The notes: generated by a model from the sequence alone, not told the origin. Shown: positions 34,963 to 44,299, counted from the first letter of the stretch. The stretch is DNA of 64,000 bases from Staphylococcus xylosus NJ (GCF_000338275.1 NZ_ANMR01000012.1:1-64000), one strand, 5' to 3'. Made by a program: numbers and translations.

Positions 34963-35865
34963 ATGAAAAAATTATTGTTTCCGTTACTTGTTTTAGTACT
35001 CATTTTAGCTGCATGTGGTAATAAATCAGATAGTGACAAAAAAGAAGAAACAAAATCTTATAAATTAGATAGTGGTAAAAGCATAGATATACCTAAAAAA
35101 CCCGAAAGAATAGCAGTTGTAGCACCTACATATGCAGGTGGTATTAAATATCTTGGCGGTAATATTGTAGCTGTTAACGAACAAGTAGATAGTAGTAAAT
35201 TGCTAAAAGATAAGTTTAAAGGGGTAGAAAAAATTGGGGAAAATGATGTAGAAAAGGTAGCAAAAGCAAAGCCTGACTTAATCATTGTTTATTCTACGGA
35301 TAAAAATATTAAAAAATACAATAAAATTGCACCAACTGTTGTTTTTGACTATGGGAAGCATAAATATTTAGATCAACAAAGAGAATTAGGTAAATTACTT
35401 GGTAAAGAAGATAAAGTAGCTTCTTGGGAAAAAGAATGGAAAGCTCAAACTAAAAAAGATGGACAAGAAATCAAAGACAAAATTGGTGAAGATGCAACAG
35501 TCTCTATCTTTGATGAATTTGATAAAAAATTATACAGCTACGGACCGAATTGGGGACGTGGTGGCGAAGTATTATATCAAGCATTTGGTCTTAAAATGCC
35601 TGACAAATTAAACGACTTAGTTAAAAAAGAAGGTTGGGCAGAAGTGAAACAAGAGAAGATTGCAGATTATGCAGGTGATTATATTGTTTCGACAAGTGAA
35701 GGTAAATCGAAACCAGCTTATGAAAAAACAGATTTATGGCAAAATATACCAGCTGTTCAAAAGGATCAAGTGATTCAAGTTCAAGCAGAAACATATTGGT
35801 ATAATGATCCTTATACACTAGAATATATGAGAAAAGATTTAAAAGAAAAATTTTTAAATAATTAG
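34963..35865 (+). CDS. fhuD2: Hydroxamate siderophore-binding lipoprotein FhuD2
   Basis: A 300-residue iron-siderophore receptor tethered to the outer membrane face by lipid: lipobox LAAC with Cys18. It has the class III binding-protein fold: PERIAVVAPTYAGGIKYLGG, KPDLIIVYSTDKNIKKY, and ligand-site region FGLKMPDKLNDLVKK plus TYWYNDPYTLEYMRKDL. The sequence is close to S. aureus FhuD2, which feeds ferric hydroxamates to FhuBG/FhuC encoded elsewhere. No permease or ATPase genes are adjacent. ATG follows TGGAGGAG. Confidence 0.93.
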   Translation: MKKLLFPLLVLVLILAACGNKSDSDKKEETKSYKLDSGKSIDIPKKPERIAVVAPTYAGGIKYLGGNIVAVNEQVDSSKLLKDKFKGVEKIGENDVEKVAKAKPDLIIVYSTDKNIKKYNKIAPTVVFDYGKHKYLDQQRELGKLLGKEDKVASWEKEWKAQTKKDGQEIKDKIGEDATVSIFDEFDKKLYSYGPNWGRGGEVLYQAFGLKMPDKLNDLVKKEGWAEVKQEKIADYAGDYIVSTSEGKSKPAYEKTDLWQNIPAVQKDQVIQVQAETYWYNDPYTLEYMRKDLKEKFLNN

Positions 35866-35919
35866 AAATTCATATTCTTTAAATGTATAAGATAGTAAAT
35901 TTAATAACGAAATAGTCTC

Positions 35920-35975
35920 TAAGGAGCGAGCATATGAATTCAAAGGTAGACTTTTGACTTATAACTCGCTCCTTA
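35920..35975 (+). terminator. Terminator of fhuD2
   Basis: TAAGGAGCGAG at 35920-35930 pairs perfectly with CTCGCTCCTTA at 35965-35975. The loop is 34 bases and there is no strong T tract, so activity is likely but not certain. Confidence 0.65.
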
Positions 35976-35977
35976 AA

Positions 35978-35991
35978 TTGTGACGTCACAA
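35978..35991. promoter_or_regulatory. Palindrome TTGTGACGTCACAA
   Basis: A perfect 14-base palindrome just upstream of the bioY operator. Its half-sites TGTGA/TCACA are of the Crp/Fnr or Rex type but with a 2-base rather than 6-base spacer, so the regulator is unclear. Confidence 0.4.
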
Positions 35992-36034
35992 ATGTAAACT
36001 AATAGTTTTTATTAGTTTACATTTGTGGTATAAT
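35988..36034 (+). promoter_or_regulatory. BirA-type operator and promoter of bioY
   Basis: Perfect 17-base arms at 35988-36004 and 36010-36026 with a 5-base loop. The core ATGTAAACT-N13-AGTTTACAT resembles the BirA operator of Firmicutes (ATGTWAAC-N-GTTWACAT). A -10 TATAAT at 36029-36034 follows, so the site covers the -35 and spacer. Biotin-repressible control is inferred. Confidence 0.75.
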
Positions 36035-36059
36035 TTTTTTCATTGAAGGAGGAATCACT

Positions 36060-36608
36060 TTGACTACAAAATATTTAGTATATACAGCTTTGATGACAGC
36101 AATTATAGCTGTTTTGGGGTTTGTGCCTGCCATCCCATTGCCTGTCATGCCTGTGCCAATTGTATTACAGAATATCGGTATATTTCTAGCGGCAATTTTG
36201 CTTGGTCGTAAATATGGTACGTTAAGTGTCATTGTCTTATTATTGCTAGTAGCTGCAGGATTACCTTTACTATCAGGTGGCCGAGGTGGCATCGGTGTAT
36301 TTGCAGGACCGTCAGCAGGATTTTTATTTATGTATCCAGTTGTTACATATATTATTGGCTTGGTAAGGGACTTATATTTTAAAAAAATTAATTTTGTTGT
36401 ACTATTAATTACAACAATAGTTTTTGGTGTCTTACTATTAGATATCGCAGGTACAATTATAATGGGCTTAATAACTAATTTACCTATCACGAAATCTGTT
36501 ACATTATCACTATTATTTATACCTGCTGATATTCTAAAAGCGATTGTCGCAAGTTTAATTGGTAATATTATGTTAAATCATAGCCAATTTAAACAGTTAT
36601 TAAAATAA
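36060..36608 (+). CDS. bioY: Biotin transporter substrate component BioY
   Basis: The S component of an energy-coupling-factor (ECF) importer that binds biotin in the membrane. 182 residues, about six helices, with typical motifs FVPAIPLPVMPVPIVLQNIGIFLAAILLG and GGRGGIGVFAGPSAGFL. ATPase and T-component are not adjacent. The first codon is TTG (36060), chosen because GAAGGAGGAA lies about seven bases upstream and no ATG exists nearby. The long inverted repeat in the promoter indicates biotin control. Confidence 0.92.
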   Translation: MTTKYLVYTALMTAIIAVLGFVPAIPLPVMPVPIVLQNIGIFLAAILLGRKYGTLSVIVLLLLVAAGLPLLSGGRGGIGVFAGPSAGFLFMYPVVTYIIGLVRDLYFKKINFVVLLITTIVFGVLLLDIAGTIIMGLITNLPITKSVTLSLLFIPADILKAIVASLIGNIMLNHSQFKQLLK

Positions 36609-36667
36609 ACTTTTAGACATTCAATTAGATAAGAATTGATGGGCAGAAGAAGATAGGGTGACGGTTC

Positions 36668-37417
36668 ATGGCAATTTCGATGGCAAACATATTTCAAGAG
36701 GGTAAAATTTTTTCTGATGATCAGATTAAAACAATTTATTTAACACCTGAAGAACCTTTAGTATATGATGCGAATAAATGGGTGTATAAAGAAATGCCTA
36801 CAATCAAGGATTGGAAGCAACATATGGAAATGCAACAAAGTTTACATAGACAACAATATTCCGACCATTTAGCATTTACTTTTCCAGAGAATACACCTTT
36901 AAGCCAAGCTTGGTTAGATGAAATTAAAGATTGTGGTTTCGAATTAGGGTGTATGGAACTTTATGCAATTGAATCACAGAATATTCGTAGAAGCCAAAAT
37001 AACCATGTCGAAGTAAAATTTGTCACGGACCAAAACTTAGAAGATTATATTGCAATCTATCGACAGTTTTCAGAACCTTTTGGACTTGAATATGCAGAAG
37101 AAAGTATACGAGTAATACGTGATCAATTTCATTATGAAAGTAAATCACGTATTATTGCCTATGAGAATAACACACCAGTAGGTATTTTAGATTTAATAAT
37201 TACTAATAAAACAGTTGAAATAGATGGCTTTGGTGTATTGGAAAATTTTCAAAGACGAGGGATAGGTCAAACAATGCAATCATTCGTAGCTGATGTCTCG
37301 GATGATAAAGTAATTATACTTATCGCTGATGGCGAGGATAGTGCCAAACATATGTATATCAAACAAGGATACATTTTTATCAGTTACTGTTATCAAATAT
37401 TGAAAGAACAGGCTTAA
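36668..37417 (+). CDS. GNAT family acetyltransferase
   Basis: A 249-residue protein with an N-terminal region of unknown role (about 1-110) and a C-terminal GNAT acetyltransferase domain (about 115-249) showing the acetyl-CoA signature EIDGFGVLENFQRRGIGQTM and the late KHMYIKQGYIFI strand-helix. Substrate unknown. The ATG at 36668 has a GGGTGACGG site about seven bases upstream. Ends at a strong bidirectional terminator shared with fdhD. Confidence 0.8.
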   Translation: MAISMANIFQEGKIFSDDQIKTIYLTPEEPLVYDANKWVYKEMPTIKDWKQHMEMQQSLHRQQYSDHLAFTFPENTPLSQAWLDEIKDCGFELGCMELYAIESQNIRRSQNNHVEVKFVTDQNLEDYIAIYRQFSEPFGLEYAEESIRVIRDQFHYESKSRIIAYENNTPVGILDLIITNKTVEIDGFGVLENFQRRGIGQTMQSFVADVSDDKVIILIADGEDSAKHMYIKQGYIFISYCYQILKEQA

Positions 37418-37429
37418 ATATAAAATACA

Positions 37430-37469
37430 AAGCGATCCTAGGACATACAGCTATGTCCTAGGATCGCTT
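37430..37469. terminator. Bidirectional terminator, GNAT gene and fdhD
   Basis: Perfect 18-base arms: AAGCGATCCTAGGACATA at 37430-37447 and its complement at 37452-37469. Plus T-rich and A-rich flanks; between convergent genes. Confidence 0.9.
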
Positions 37470-37490
37470 CATATTTATTTAATTAGTGGA

Positions 37491-38294
37491 TTATTTATTT
37501 ATATGCTCTAATTGTACACGTTCAGGACGGCTATATATATTGAAATTTCCATCTCTAATAAACCCGACTGCAGTAATATTTAAGTCTTCAGCCAGTGTAA
37601 CAGCTAATGTGGTCGGGGCAGATTTTGAAAGTATAACACCTACGCCTATTTTAGCGGCTTTAATTAGTATTTCAGAGGAAATGCGACCACTGAAAATTAG
37701 CACTTTATTTCGCACAGGAATGTGTCTTTGAATACAATAACCATAAAGTTTATCTAGCGCATTATGACGGCCGATATCTTGACGGTGTTCGAAGAAAGCC
37801 TCTCCGTCACTAATAGCTGCATTATGAAGACCACCAGTTTGTTTAAAAACGGCACTTGCACTTTGTAAACGCGTCATCATGTTTAGAATTTGTTTTGGGC
37901 TAATAACAATTTTTGACATAGAAGTTTTAGCTACAGCAGCATCATTTTGAAAATAAAATTCTCTACTCTTACCACAACATGATGCAATCATCCGTTTAGT
38001 TGAATATTCAAAACGTTCCCCTAATGGTCTTGTTAATTCAACGTGAGCAAAGCCTTTACTATCATCTATTTGCACTGATTTTAAGTCGTCACTTTTTAGA
38101 ATAGCCCCTTCAGACGCTAGAAAACCAAGCACAAGTTCCTCCATATGATTTGGGCTACAGATTATAGTAGCAAATTCTTCTCCATTAACCATAATTGTTA
38201 AAGGGAATTCAGTTACATAGTGATCGGTTTTATTAATAAGTTCACCATTTTCGTATCGTACGATTGGTTGGTTGGTTAAAACGTCTTCATTCAT
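37491..38294 (-). CDS. fdhD: Sulfur carrier protein FdhD
   Basis: FdhD passes sulfur from a cysteine desulfurase to the molybdenum of formate dehydrogenase, without which the enzyme is inactive. 267 residues. Key motif MIASCCGKS contains the two conserved cysteines of the loop that receives the sulfur; RQDIGRHNALDKLYG and VLIFSGRISSEI are further family segments. Start at the ATG at 38294 (AGAGGTGTA upstream). Distant from fdhA but the two act together. Confidence 0.92.
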   Translation of the reverse strand: MNEDVLTNQPIVRYENGELINKTDHYVTEFPLTIMVNGEEFATIICSPNHMEELVLGFLASEGAILKSDDLKSVQIDDSKGFAHVELTRPLGERFEYSTKRMIASCCGKSREFYFQNDAAVAKTSMSKIVISPKQILNMMTRLQSASAVFKQTGGLHNAAISDGEAFFEHRQDIGRHNALDKLYGYCIQRHIPVRNKVLIFSGRISSEILIKAAKIGVGVILSKSAPTTLAVTLAEDLNITAVGFIRDGNFNIYSRPERVQLEHINK

Positions 38295-38443
38295 TCGTAC
38301 ACCTCTTTTCGTATTCACTTTATATTTTAGCGCATTTTTAATTATAAAAAAATAATTCGGTTTTACTCATGTAAATTGGCATACATTAATGTAGTGCTTA
38401 AATCAAAATTAGGAGTAGTCAAGATTGATTTACGAACTTAATG

Positions 38444-38466
38444 AAAGTAAACTTGGGGTAAACAAA
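38444..38466 (+). promoter_or_regulatory. GTAAAC motifs before galR
   Basis: AAGTAAACTTGGGGTAAACAAAC lies just upstream of the galR ribosome binding site. AAGTAAACTT is repeated at 39527-39536 before galK. Presumed GalR operator half-sites. Confidence 0.5.
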
Positions 38467-38485
38467 CTAAAGAGGTGAATTTGAC

Positions 38486-39490
38486 ATGGTTAGTATACGA
38501 GATATTGCACATTTAGCAGAAGTTAGCCCAGGAACTGTATCCAGAGTATTGAATAATGACCCAACTCTTTCGGTATCGAAAAATACTAGAGAACGTATCC
38601 ATCAAATTGCGAAAGAGAAACAATATCTTAAGTCAGCAAGAAAAAATAAAAGTATTCAAATCATTACTTATGCATCAAGAGCTAAAGAAATGTCAGATCC
38701 TTATTACAGAGAAATTCGATTGGCAATTGAAGCGGAAGTTAAACGTTTAAACCTATCGTTAAAGCGAACAATTCGTATAGATGGCAACCAAAATAATAAT
38801 GAGTTAAATACGATAGAAAAGGCAGGCGCAATAATAGTTATAGGTAATTTTTCTATTGATGCTCTACAAAAACTCCAATCGTATAATCCTAATATGGTAG
38901 TTATTAATAATCCCCATGTACCTAAATCTATAGATGCAGTATATTCAGATCTTCATTACTCTATGACTCACTTGCTAGATAAGATAAAGGGGTTAGGTTT
39001 AACACGCATAGCATACATAGGTGGGTATCATACAATAAGAGATTTAGATGGCACCCCAACTTCAAATGCAACTGATGTACGATATAAAGCTTATCAAGAT
39101 TGGTGTGAAAGACATCAATTAGAAACGATAGCATTGCTTAATGGATGGAAAAAAGAACACGGTGAGATGGCGGTTAAAACATTTATAGAGAACAAACAGG
39201 AGCTCCCACAAGTTTTTGTTGCGGGAAATGACATGGTTGCAATAGGCGTTTTACAGCAAATTCAAGAGAATAAAATTGAAATACCTGAACGCGTAAAGTT
39301 AATCAGTTTTAATGATTTAGAAGTTATTCAATATGCTGTACCTTCTATTAGTAGTGTACATATTCCTGTAGATGAATTTGGTCGAATAGCAGTAAGGATG
39401 GCAGAAGAACGTATTAACCAAACAAGAAAGCTTGCTATTCATATAGTAGTAGAAGCGCCATTGAAGTCTCGTAATACTTTTAAAGCCTGA
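38486..39490 (+). CDS. galR: Galactose operon repressor, LacI family
   Basis: A 334-residue LacI/GalR regulator. Helix-turn-helix and hinge at residues 2-60 (ISIRDIAHLAEVSPGTVSRVLNN), then a periplasmic-binding-like effector domain (NGWKKEHGEMAV, VAGNDMVAIGVLQQIQ, VHIPVDEFGRIAVRMAEERI). Upstream of galKET in the same orientation, as in S. carnosus and S. xylosus galRKET. Probably represses galKET in the absence of galactose; autoregulation is suggested by GTAAAC sites upstream. ATG with AGAGGTGA. Confidence 0.92.
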   Translation: MVSIRDIAHLAEVSPGTVSRVLNNDPTLSVSKNTRERIHQIAKEKQYLKSARKNKSIQIITYASRAKEMSDPYYREIRLAIEAEVKRLNLSLKRTIRIDGNQNNNELNTIEKAGAIIVIGNFSIDALQKLQSYNPNMVVINNPHVPKSIDAVYSDLHYSMTHLLDKIKGLGLTRIAYIGGYHTIRDLDGTPTSNATDVRYKAYQDWCERHQLETIALLNGWKKEHGEMAVKTFIENKQELPQVFVAGNDMVAIGVLQQIQENKIEIPERVKLISFNDLEVIQYAVPSISSVHIPVDEFGRIAVRMAEERINQTRKLAIHIVVEAPLKSRNTFKA

Positions 39491-39505
39491 GTGAAGTAAA
39501 TTACG

Positions 39506-39552
39506 TTGACAAAACTTTTAGTAAACAAGTAAACTTTGTTTGTGTTTACTAA
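39506..39552 (+). promoter_or_regulatory. galKET promoter with GalR-type operators
   Basis: A consensus -35 TTGACA at 39506-39511 is followed by TTAGTAAACA at 39518-39527, AAGTAAACTT at 39527-39536 and TGTTTACTAA at 39543-39552. The outer two form an inverted repeat across the -10 region, typical for a LacI-family repressor. Confidence 0.6.
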
Positions 39553-39611
39553 TAAGAAGAAAAGAATTAATCACTTTGCATTTAATGTAGATAAAAAGGA
39601 GTGGGAATCTT

Positions 39612-40772
39612 ATGTTACAAGCAATGCGCGAAAAGTTTGAAACGTTATTTGGTGTAGCAGCTGAAGTTAGCGCTTTTGCCCCTGGAAGAATCAATTTAAT
39701 TGGGGAACATACTGATTATAATGGAGGATATGTTTTTCCAGCGGCAATAGAATTAGGAACTTATGGGTTAGCAACTAAAAGAGATGACCGTAAAATTCAA
39801 CTTTACTCAAACAATTTTGAAGGAAAAGGTATTATCACTTTCACTTTGGATGATCTAGTATTTAACCAAGATGATGACTGGGCAAACTATCCCAAAGGCG
39901 TGGTAAAGTATTTAACTGAAACATTCGATAAAATTGACCACGGATTTAATATTTTAGTAGAAGGCAACATTCCAAATGGAGCCAGTTTGTCGTCGTCTGC
40001 TTCAATCGAAATACTTACAGGTTGGTTATTAAAAGATTTATTTGATTTAGAATTAGAACATCTGCAGCTTATTAAAATAGGTCAAGTTGTCGAAAATAAA
40101 TTTATGGGTGTAAATTCAGGCATTATGGATCAATTTATTATTGGAATGGGGAAAGCAAATCATGCAGTATTACTTGATACTGCGACACTGGATTTTGAAT
40201 ACGTTCCAGCCAAATTTGGAGATTATGTGATTTCTATAATGAATACGAATAAACGTCGTTCATTGACTGAAAGTAAATATAATGAGCGCAGAGCAGAATG
40301 TGAATCTGCACTTGCTGACTTAAAAGAAGAATTGAATATAGAAGCTCTATGTGAACTGACATTAGCTGAATTTGACCAAAATATGCATCTTATTAAAGAT
40401 GACGTATCGCGTCGTAGAGCTAAACATGCTGTATCAGAAAATGAACGTACAAAACTTGCGCGTAAATTACTTGCTGAAAATGATTTTGACCGGTTTGGCA
40501 AACTACTTAATATGTCGCATGCTTCATTGAAAAAAGATTATGAAGTTACAGGAATTGAATTGGATACATTAGCTGAAACGGCTCAACAAGTTAATGGTGT
40601 ATTGGGCGCAAGAATGACAGGTGCCGGGTTTGCAGGTTGTGCGATTGCCTTAGTGCATAAAGATAGTATCGAGCGATTAGAACATGAGGTTTCCCAAATG
40701 TATTTAGAAAAAATTGGTTATACACCTTCTTTTTACCACGTAGGTATTAGCGGTGGCGTAACATCTTTATAA
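39612..40772 (+). CDS. galK: Galactokinase
   Basis: Phosphorylates galactose to galactose-1-phosphate (Leloir pathway). 386 residues, GHMP kinase. Galactose-binding motif GRINLIGEHTDYNGGYV (about residues 26-42), ATP motif GASLSSSASIE (about 122-132), and late motif MTGAGFAGCAIAL. Length is typical. AAGGAGTGGG precedes the ATG. Confidence 0.95.
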   Translation: MLQAMREKFETLFGVAAEVSAFAPGRINLIGEHTDYNGGYVFPAAIELGTYGLATKRDDRKIQLYSNNFEGKGIITFTLDDLVFNQDDDWANYPKGVVKYLTETFDKIDHGFNILVEGNIPNGASLSSSASIEILTGWLLKDLFDLELEHLQLIKIGQVVENKFMGVNSGIMDQFIIGMGKANHAVLLDTATLDFEYVPAKFGDYVISIMNTNKRRSLTESKYNERRAECESALADLKEELNIEALCELTLAEFDQNMHLIKDDVSRRRAKHAVSENERTKLARKLLAENDFDRFGKLLNMSHASLKKDYEVTGIELDTLAETAQQVNGVLGARMTGAGFAGCAIALVHKDSIERLEHEVSQMYLEKIGYTPSFYHVGISGGVTSL

Positions 40773-40804
40773 GTGATACAAAATAAATGAAGGAAGGTTT
40801 TTAT

Positions 40805-41806
40805 ATGTCTGTTTTAGTGTTGGGTGGGGCAGGTTATATAGGCAGCCATGCCGTAGATCAATTGATTGAGAAAGGTTACAAAGTTGTAGTTGTAGATAAT
40901 TTAGGAACGGGACATAGAGAAGCAGTACATCAAGATGCAAGTTTCTATGAAGGTGATATTCGTGACAAAGCATTTTTAGACCGTGTTTTTACAAATGAAC
41001 AAATTGAAGGTGTTTTTCACTTTTGTGCATACTCGTTAGTTGGAGAATCTGTAGAAAAACCATTAGCCTATTTCAATAATAATGTATATGGCTTACAAGT
41101 ACTATTAGAGGTAATGTATGAGCACCAAGTAAAACATATTATATTCTCGTCAACGGCAGCTGTATATGGAGAACCCGATACAGTTCCAATAACTGAAGAA
41201 GATTCTAAAACACCAACGAGCCCATACGGCGAAAGTAAATTAATGATGGAGAAAATGATGCATTGGAGCCATAATGCTTATGGTGTAAACTATGCTGCAC
41301 TGCGTTACTTTAATGTTGCTGGTGCCAAACAAGGTGGATGGATAGGTGAAGATCATCGTCCTGAAACGCATTTAATTCCTATTGTATTACAAGTAGCATT
41401 AGGACAACGTGATGCTTTAACTATTTTTGGTGACGATTATGATACTGAAGATGGTTCTTGTATACGTGATTATTTACATGTTGTAGATTTAATTGATGCA
41501 CATATTTTAGCTTATCAATATTTACAAAATGGGGGAGCATCGGGTGCGTTTAACTTAGGTAGTAGTCAAGGCTATTCTGTTTTTGAAATTTTAGAAGCTG
41601 CACGTAAAGTAACGAAAGAACCGATTAAGTCTGAAGTTGGCCCAAGAAGAGCTGGTGATCCAAGTAAATTAATTGCGGCAAGTGACAAGGCACAATCTGT
41701 CTTGGGTTGGAAACCACAACATGATAATATTCATGAAATCATTGATTCAGCATGGCAATGGCATCATCAGCATCCTGATGGTTATCAACAAAGTATGGAG
41801 GGATAA
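40805..41806 (+). CDS. galE: UDP-glucose 4-epimerase
   Basis: Interconverts UDP-galactose and UDP-glucose. 333 residues, extended SDR. NAD motif [14 protein letters not shown] at residues 7-20, active-site Tyr-x-x-x-Lys in [12 protein letters not shown] (about 147-158), [11 protein letters not shown] with catalytic Ser/Thr, and [14 protein letters not shown]. Start ATG at 40805 with GAAGGAAGG about 8 bases upstream; the earlier ATG at 40787 overlaps that site and is rejected. 32 bases after galK. Confidence 0.95.
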   Translation: MSVLVLGGAGYIGSHAVDQLIEKGYKVVVVDNLGTGHREAVHQDASFYEGDIRDKAFLDRVFTNEQIEGVFHFCAYSLVGESVEKPLAYFNNNVYGLQVLLEVMYEHQVKHIIFSSTAAVYGEPDTVPITEEDSKTPTSPYGESKLMMEKMMHWSHNAYGVNYAALRYFNVAGAKQGGWIGEDHRPETHLIPIVLQVALGQRDALTIFGDDYDTEDGSCIRDYLHVVDLIDAHILAYQYLQNGGASGAFNLGSSQGYSVFEILEAARKVTKEPIKSEVGPRRAGDPSKLIAASDKAQSVLGWKPQHDNIHEIIDSAWQWHHQHPDGYQQSMEG

Positions 41807-41809
41807 CGC

Positions 41810-43300
41810 ATGTTATTAAACCAACAATTAGTGCAACAATTTATTGCACAAGCAATTTCATTTGGCGATTATGAACAAGAAGATAGCATCTATATTCAAA
41901 ATCAAATATTGCGTATTTTAAATGCACGAGGGATAACTGAGACGTTAGAATCACCTTTACCTAAAAATGTTACAGCAAATGATATAACACAATATTGGAT
42001 TAATGAAGCTATAAATGAAAATTGCATTGAAGATGCGTTATACAATAAAGAAATTGTTGAAGCACAACTTTTAGACATAATCACGCCAAGACCGTCTGTT
42101 ATTAATAGAAAGTTTAGAGAAGCTTATGAACAATCACCGGAAACAGCGACAAAATATTTTTATGAAATCGCTAAACGTAATCATTATGTGAAAGAAGACG
42201 CGATAGCTAATAATATTAATTATGAAGTAGCCACTGAATATGGTGACATAGAAATCACCATTAATTTATCTAAACCAGAAAAAGATGCAAAGCAAATTGC
42301 AAAAGCTAAAGCTGCGCCGGCTACTGAGTATCCAAAATGTGCTTTATGCATTGAAAATGAAGGTTTTCAGGGGTCTGTTACGCAAGCAGCACGTACTAAC
42401 CATCGTGTGATACGTTTAAATTTAGATAGTCAACCATGGGGATTTCAATATTCTCCATATGCTTATTTCTTAGAACATAGTATAGTGTTTTCTGAAAAAC
42501 ATGTTCCGATGGAGATTAACAAGCAAACCTTTGTTAATTTAATTGATTTTATAAAACAATTCCCACATTATTTTATAGGATCTAATGCGGATATTCCGCT
42601 TGTAGGCGGTTCTATATTATCGCATAACCACTATCAAACAGGGAAACATATATTCCCGATGGATAATGCAGCAGAAATTGAAAAATTTATTATAACGGGT
42701 TTCCCAATAGTAGAAGCAAGTACTTTAAATTGGCCAATGAGTGTGATTCGATTAAAAAGTGAAAATAGTTATGAGCTAATCCAAGCGGCAACACATGTTA
42801 TGGTACAGTGGAATCAATATTCTGATAATAGTGTAGACATTAAGGCTTATAGCAAAGATGGAGAGAGACATCATACGATTACACCTATTGCCAGGTATAG
42901 AAATGGATTGTATGAATTGGATATTGTACTGAGAGATAATCAGACTTCTGCGGAGTTTCCAGATGGTATTTTTCACCCACACAAAGATGTGCAACACATC
43001 AAAAAAGAAAATATTGGATTAATCGAAGTAATGGGAATGGCAATATTGCCTGGCCGTTTAAAGAAAGAATTAAAACAAGTGAAATCATATTTATTAGGTG
43101 CAGTGCATGTTGATATAGGTGTTCATCAACAATGGGCCGATGACATGAAACAAAATTATGATATCGATACTAACAATGTAGATGATATTGTTGAAAAAGA
43201 AGTAGGTTACAAATTCAAACGCGTATTAGAAGATGCAGGTGTCTTTAAAAATACTGAGATTGGTCGAGCAGCGTTTAAACGCTTTATAGACATTTTATGA
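41810..43300 (+). CDS. galT: Class II galactose-1-phosphate uridylyltransferase
   Basis: Exchanges galactose-1-phosphate with UDP-glucose to complete the Leloir pathway. 496 residues, the length of the Firmicute class II form (class I is about 350). YPKCALCIENEGFQG is the N-terminal Cys motif, and the catalytic histidines lie in GGSILSHNHYQTGKHIFPM (about residues 262-280). It begins 3 bases after the galE stop, with GGAGGGATAAC as ribosome binding site. Last gene of the operon. Confidence 0.95.
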   Translation: MLLNQQLVQQFIAQAISFGDYEQEDSIYIQNQILRILNARGITETLESPLPKNVTANDITQYWINEAINENCIEDALYNKEIVEAQLLDIITPRPSVINRKFREAYEQSPETATKYFYEIAKRNHYVKEDAIANNINYEVATEYGDIEITINLSKPEKDAKQIAKAKAAPATEYPKCALCIENEGFQGSVTQAARTNHRVIRLNLDSQPWGFQYSPYAYFLEHSIVFSEKHVPMEINKQTFVNLIDFIKQFPHYFIGSNADIPLVGGSILSHNHYQTGKHIFPMDNAAEIEKFIITGFPIVEASTLNWPMSVIRLKSENSYELIQAATHVMVQWNQYSDNSVDIKAYSKDGERHHTITPIARYRNGLYELDIVLRDNQTSAEFPDGIFHPHKDVQHIKKENIGLIEVMGMAILPGRLKKELKQVKSYLLGAVHVDIGVHQQWADDMKQNYDIDTNNVDDIVEKEVGYKFKRVLEDAGVFKNTEIGRAAFKRFIDIL

Positions 43301-43339
43301 TTAAAATAAATTATCAATTGTGACATGAATAAGGTAAAT

Positions 43340-43375
43340 AAAGTAGCTTCTATGAAACTTTATCTACTTTTTTAT
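43340..43375 (+). terminator. Probable galT terminator
   Basis: AAAGTAG pairs with CTACTTT around a short inner structure, followed by TTTATT. The stem is short; a second hairpin GCTATCAAAT / ATTTGATAGC follows at 43395-43420. Confidence 0.5.
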
Positions 43376-43394
43376 TAATTAGGAGTGTGGTGAG

Positions 43395-43437
43395 GCTATC
43401 AAATGATGAAATTTGATAGCTATCTATCATGCTCCTA
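43395..43437 (+). other. Hairpin in the modA leader
   Basis: GCTATCAAAT and ATTTGATAGC form a perfect 10-base stem. AGGAG at 43381 and CTCCT at 43433 can pair around it. It may be a second galT terminator or leader of modA. Confidence 0.4.
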
Positions 43438-43453
43438 TTTTCTTACTTTTATT

Positions 43454-43477
43454 TTATTATATGCAAGCATATAATAA
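43454..43477. promoter_or_regulatory. Palindrome upstream of modA
   Basis: TTATTATATGC-AA-GCATATAATAA has perfect 11-base arms. It covers a -10-like TATAAT (43470-43475) and ends just before the modA ribosome binding site AAGGAG. It looks like an operator; it is not the E. coli ModE site, and the regulator is unknown. Confidence 0.55.
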
Positions 43478-43495
43478 AGTGAAGGAGTGATTTTT

Positions 43496-44287
43496 TTGAA
43501 AATTAGAGCCAAATACATACTTATTACATTTATTGTTCTGACATTCATTTTAACTGGGTGTTCTAATGAAAATAAAGGTAATGAAAATGCTAAGAAGAAA
43601 AATGAAGAAAGCCAAAAACAGGTATTGCATGTTGCTGCAGCAGCAAGTCTTACAGATGTAACAAAAGATTTAGAAAAAGCTTTTAAAAAGCAACATAATA
43701 ATGTAGATGTTACTTTTAATTATGGAGGTTCGGGCGCTTTAAGACAGCAAATAGAAAAAGGAGCTCCTGTAGATGTTTTTATGTCAGCAAATGAAAAAGA
43801 TGTAGACGCACTTGTAGATAAAAATCAAGCACAGAATACATACGAATATGCCAAAAACAAGTTGATGCTTATCGCTGGTAAAGATAGTGATTATAAATCT
43901 GTAAAAGATATTAAAGATGGTGATAAATTAGCTATTGGCGAAACCAAATCAGTGCCAGCTGGTAAATACGCTGAACAATATCTCAAGAGTAATGACTTGT
44001 TTGAAGGTGTAAAGTCTAATCTAGTATATGCAAAAGATGTACGCCAAGTATTAAATTATGTTGAAAAAGGTAATGCACAATTGGGATACGTTTATCAGAC
44101 TGACTTATATCAAAGTCAACAAAATGGTAATAGCAAAGTTAAAGCGATTAATACAGCAAATTTAAATAACCCAATTGTTTATAAATCTGCTACGATTACA
44201 GATGATAAATCTGCTAAAGAATGGATAGATTTCTTAAAAACAGATAAAGCGAAAGCTATTTTAAAAGAATATAAATTTGAAGCATAG
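43496..44287 (+). CDS. modA: Molybdate-binding lipoprotein ModA
   Basis: Extracellular binding protein of the molybdate ABC importer, 263 residues. Signal peptide and lipobox ILTGC (Cys22), then ModA motifs LHVAAAASLTDVTKDL, VTFNYGGSGALRQQIEKGAPVDVFMSANEKDV (oxyanion contacts), and SVPAGKYAEQYL. Start taken as the TTG at 43496, eight bases after AAGGAG and giving a normal MKIR signal peptide; the GTG at 43487 overlaps the ribosome binding site. Confidence 0.92.
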   Translation: MKIRAKYILITFIVLTFILTGCSNENKGNENAKKKNEESQKQVLHVAAAASLTDVTKDLEKAFKKQHNNVDVTFNYGGSGALRQQIEKGAPVDVFMSANEKDVDALVDKNQAQNTYEYAKNKLMLIAGKDSDYKSVKDIKDGDKLAIGETKSVPAGKYAEQYLKSNDLFEGVKSNLVYAKDVRQVLNYVEKGNAQLGYVYQTDLYQSQQNGNSKVKAINTANLNNPIVYKSATITDDKSAKEWIDFLKTDKAKAILKEYKFEA

Positions 44288-44299
44288 GAGGTTTTAGTA

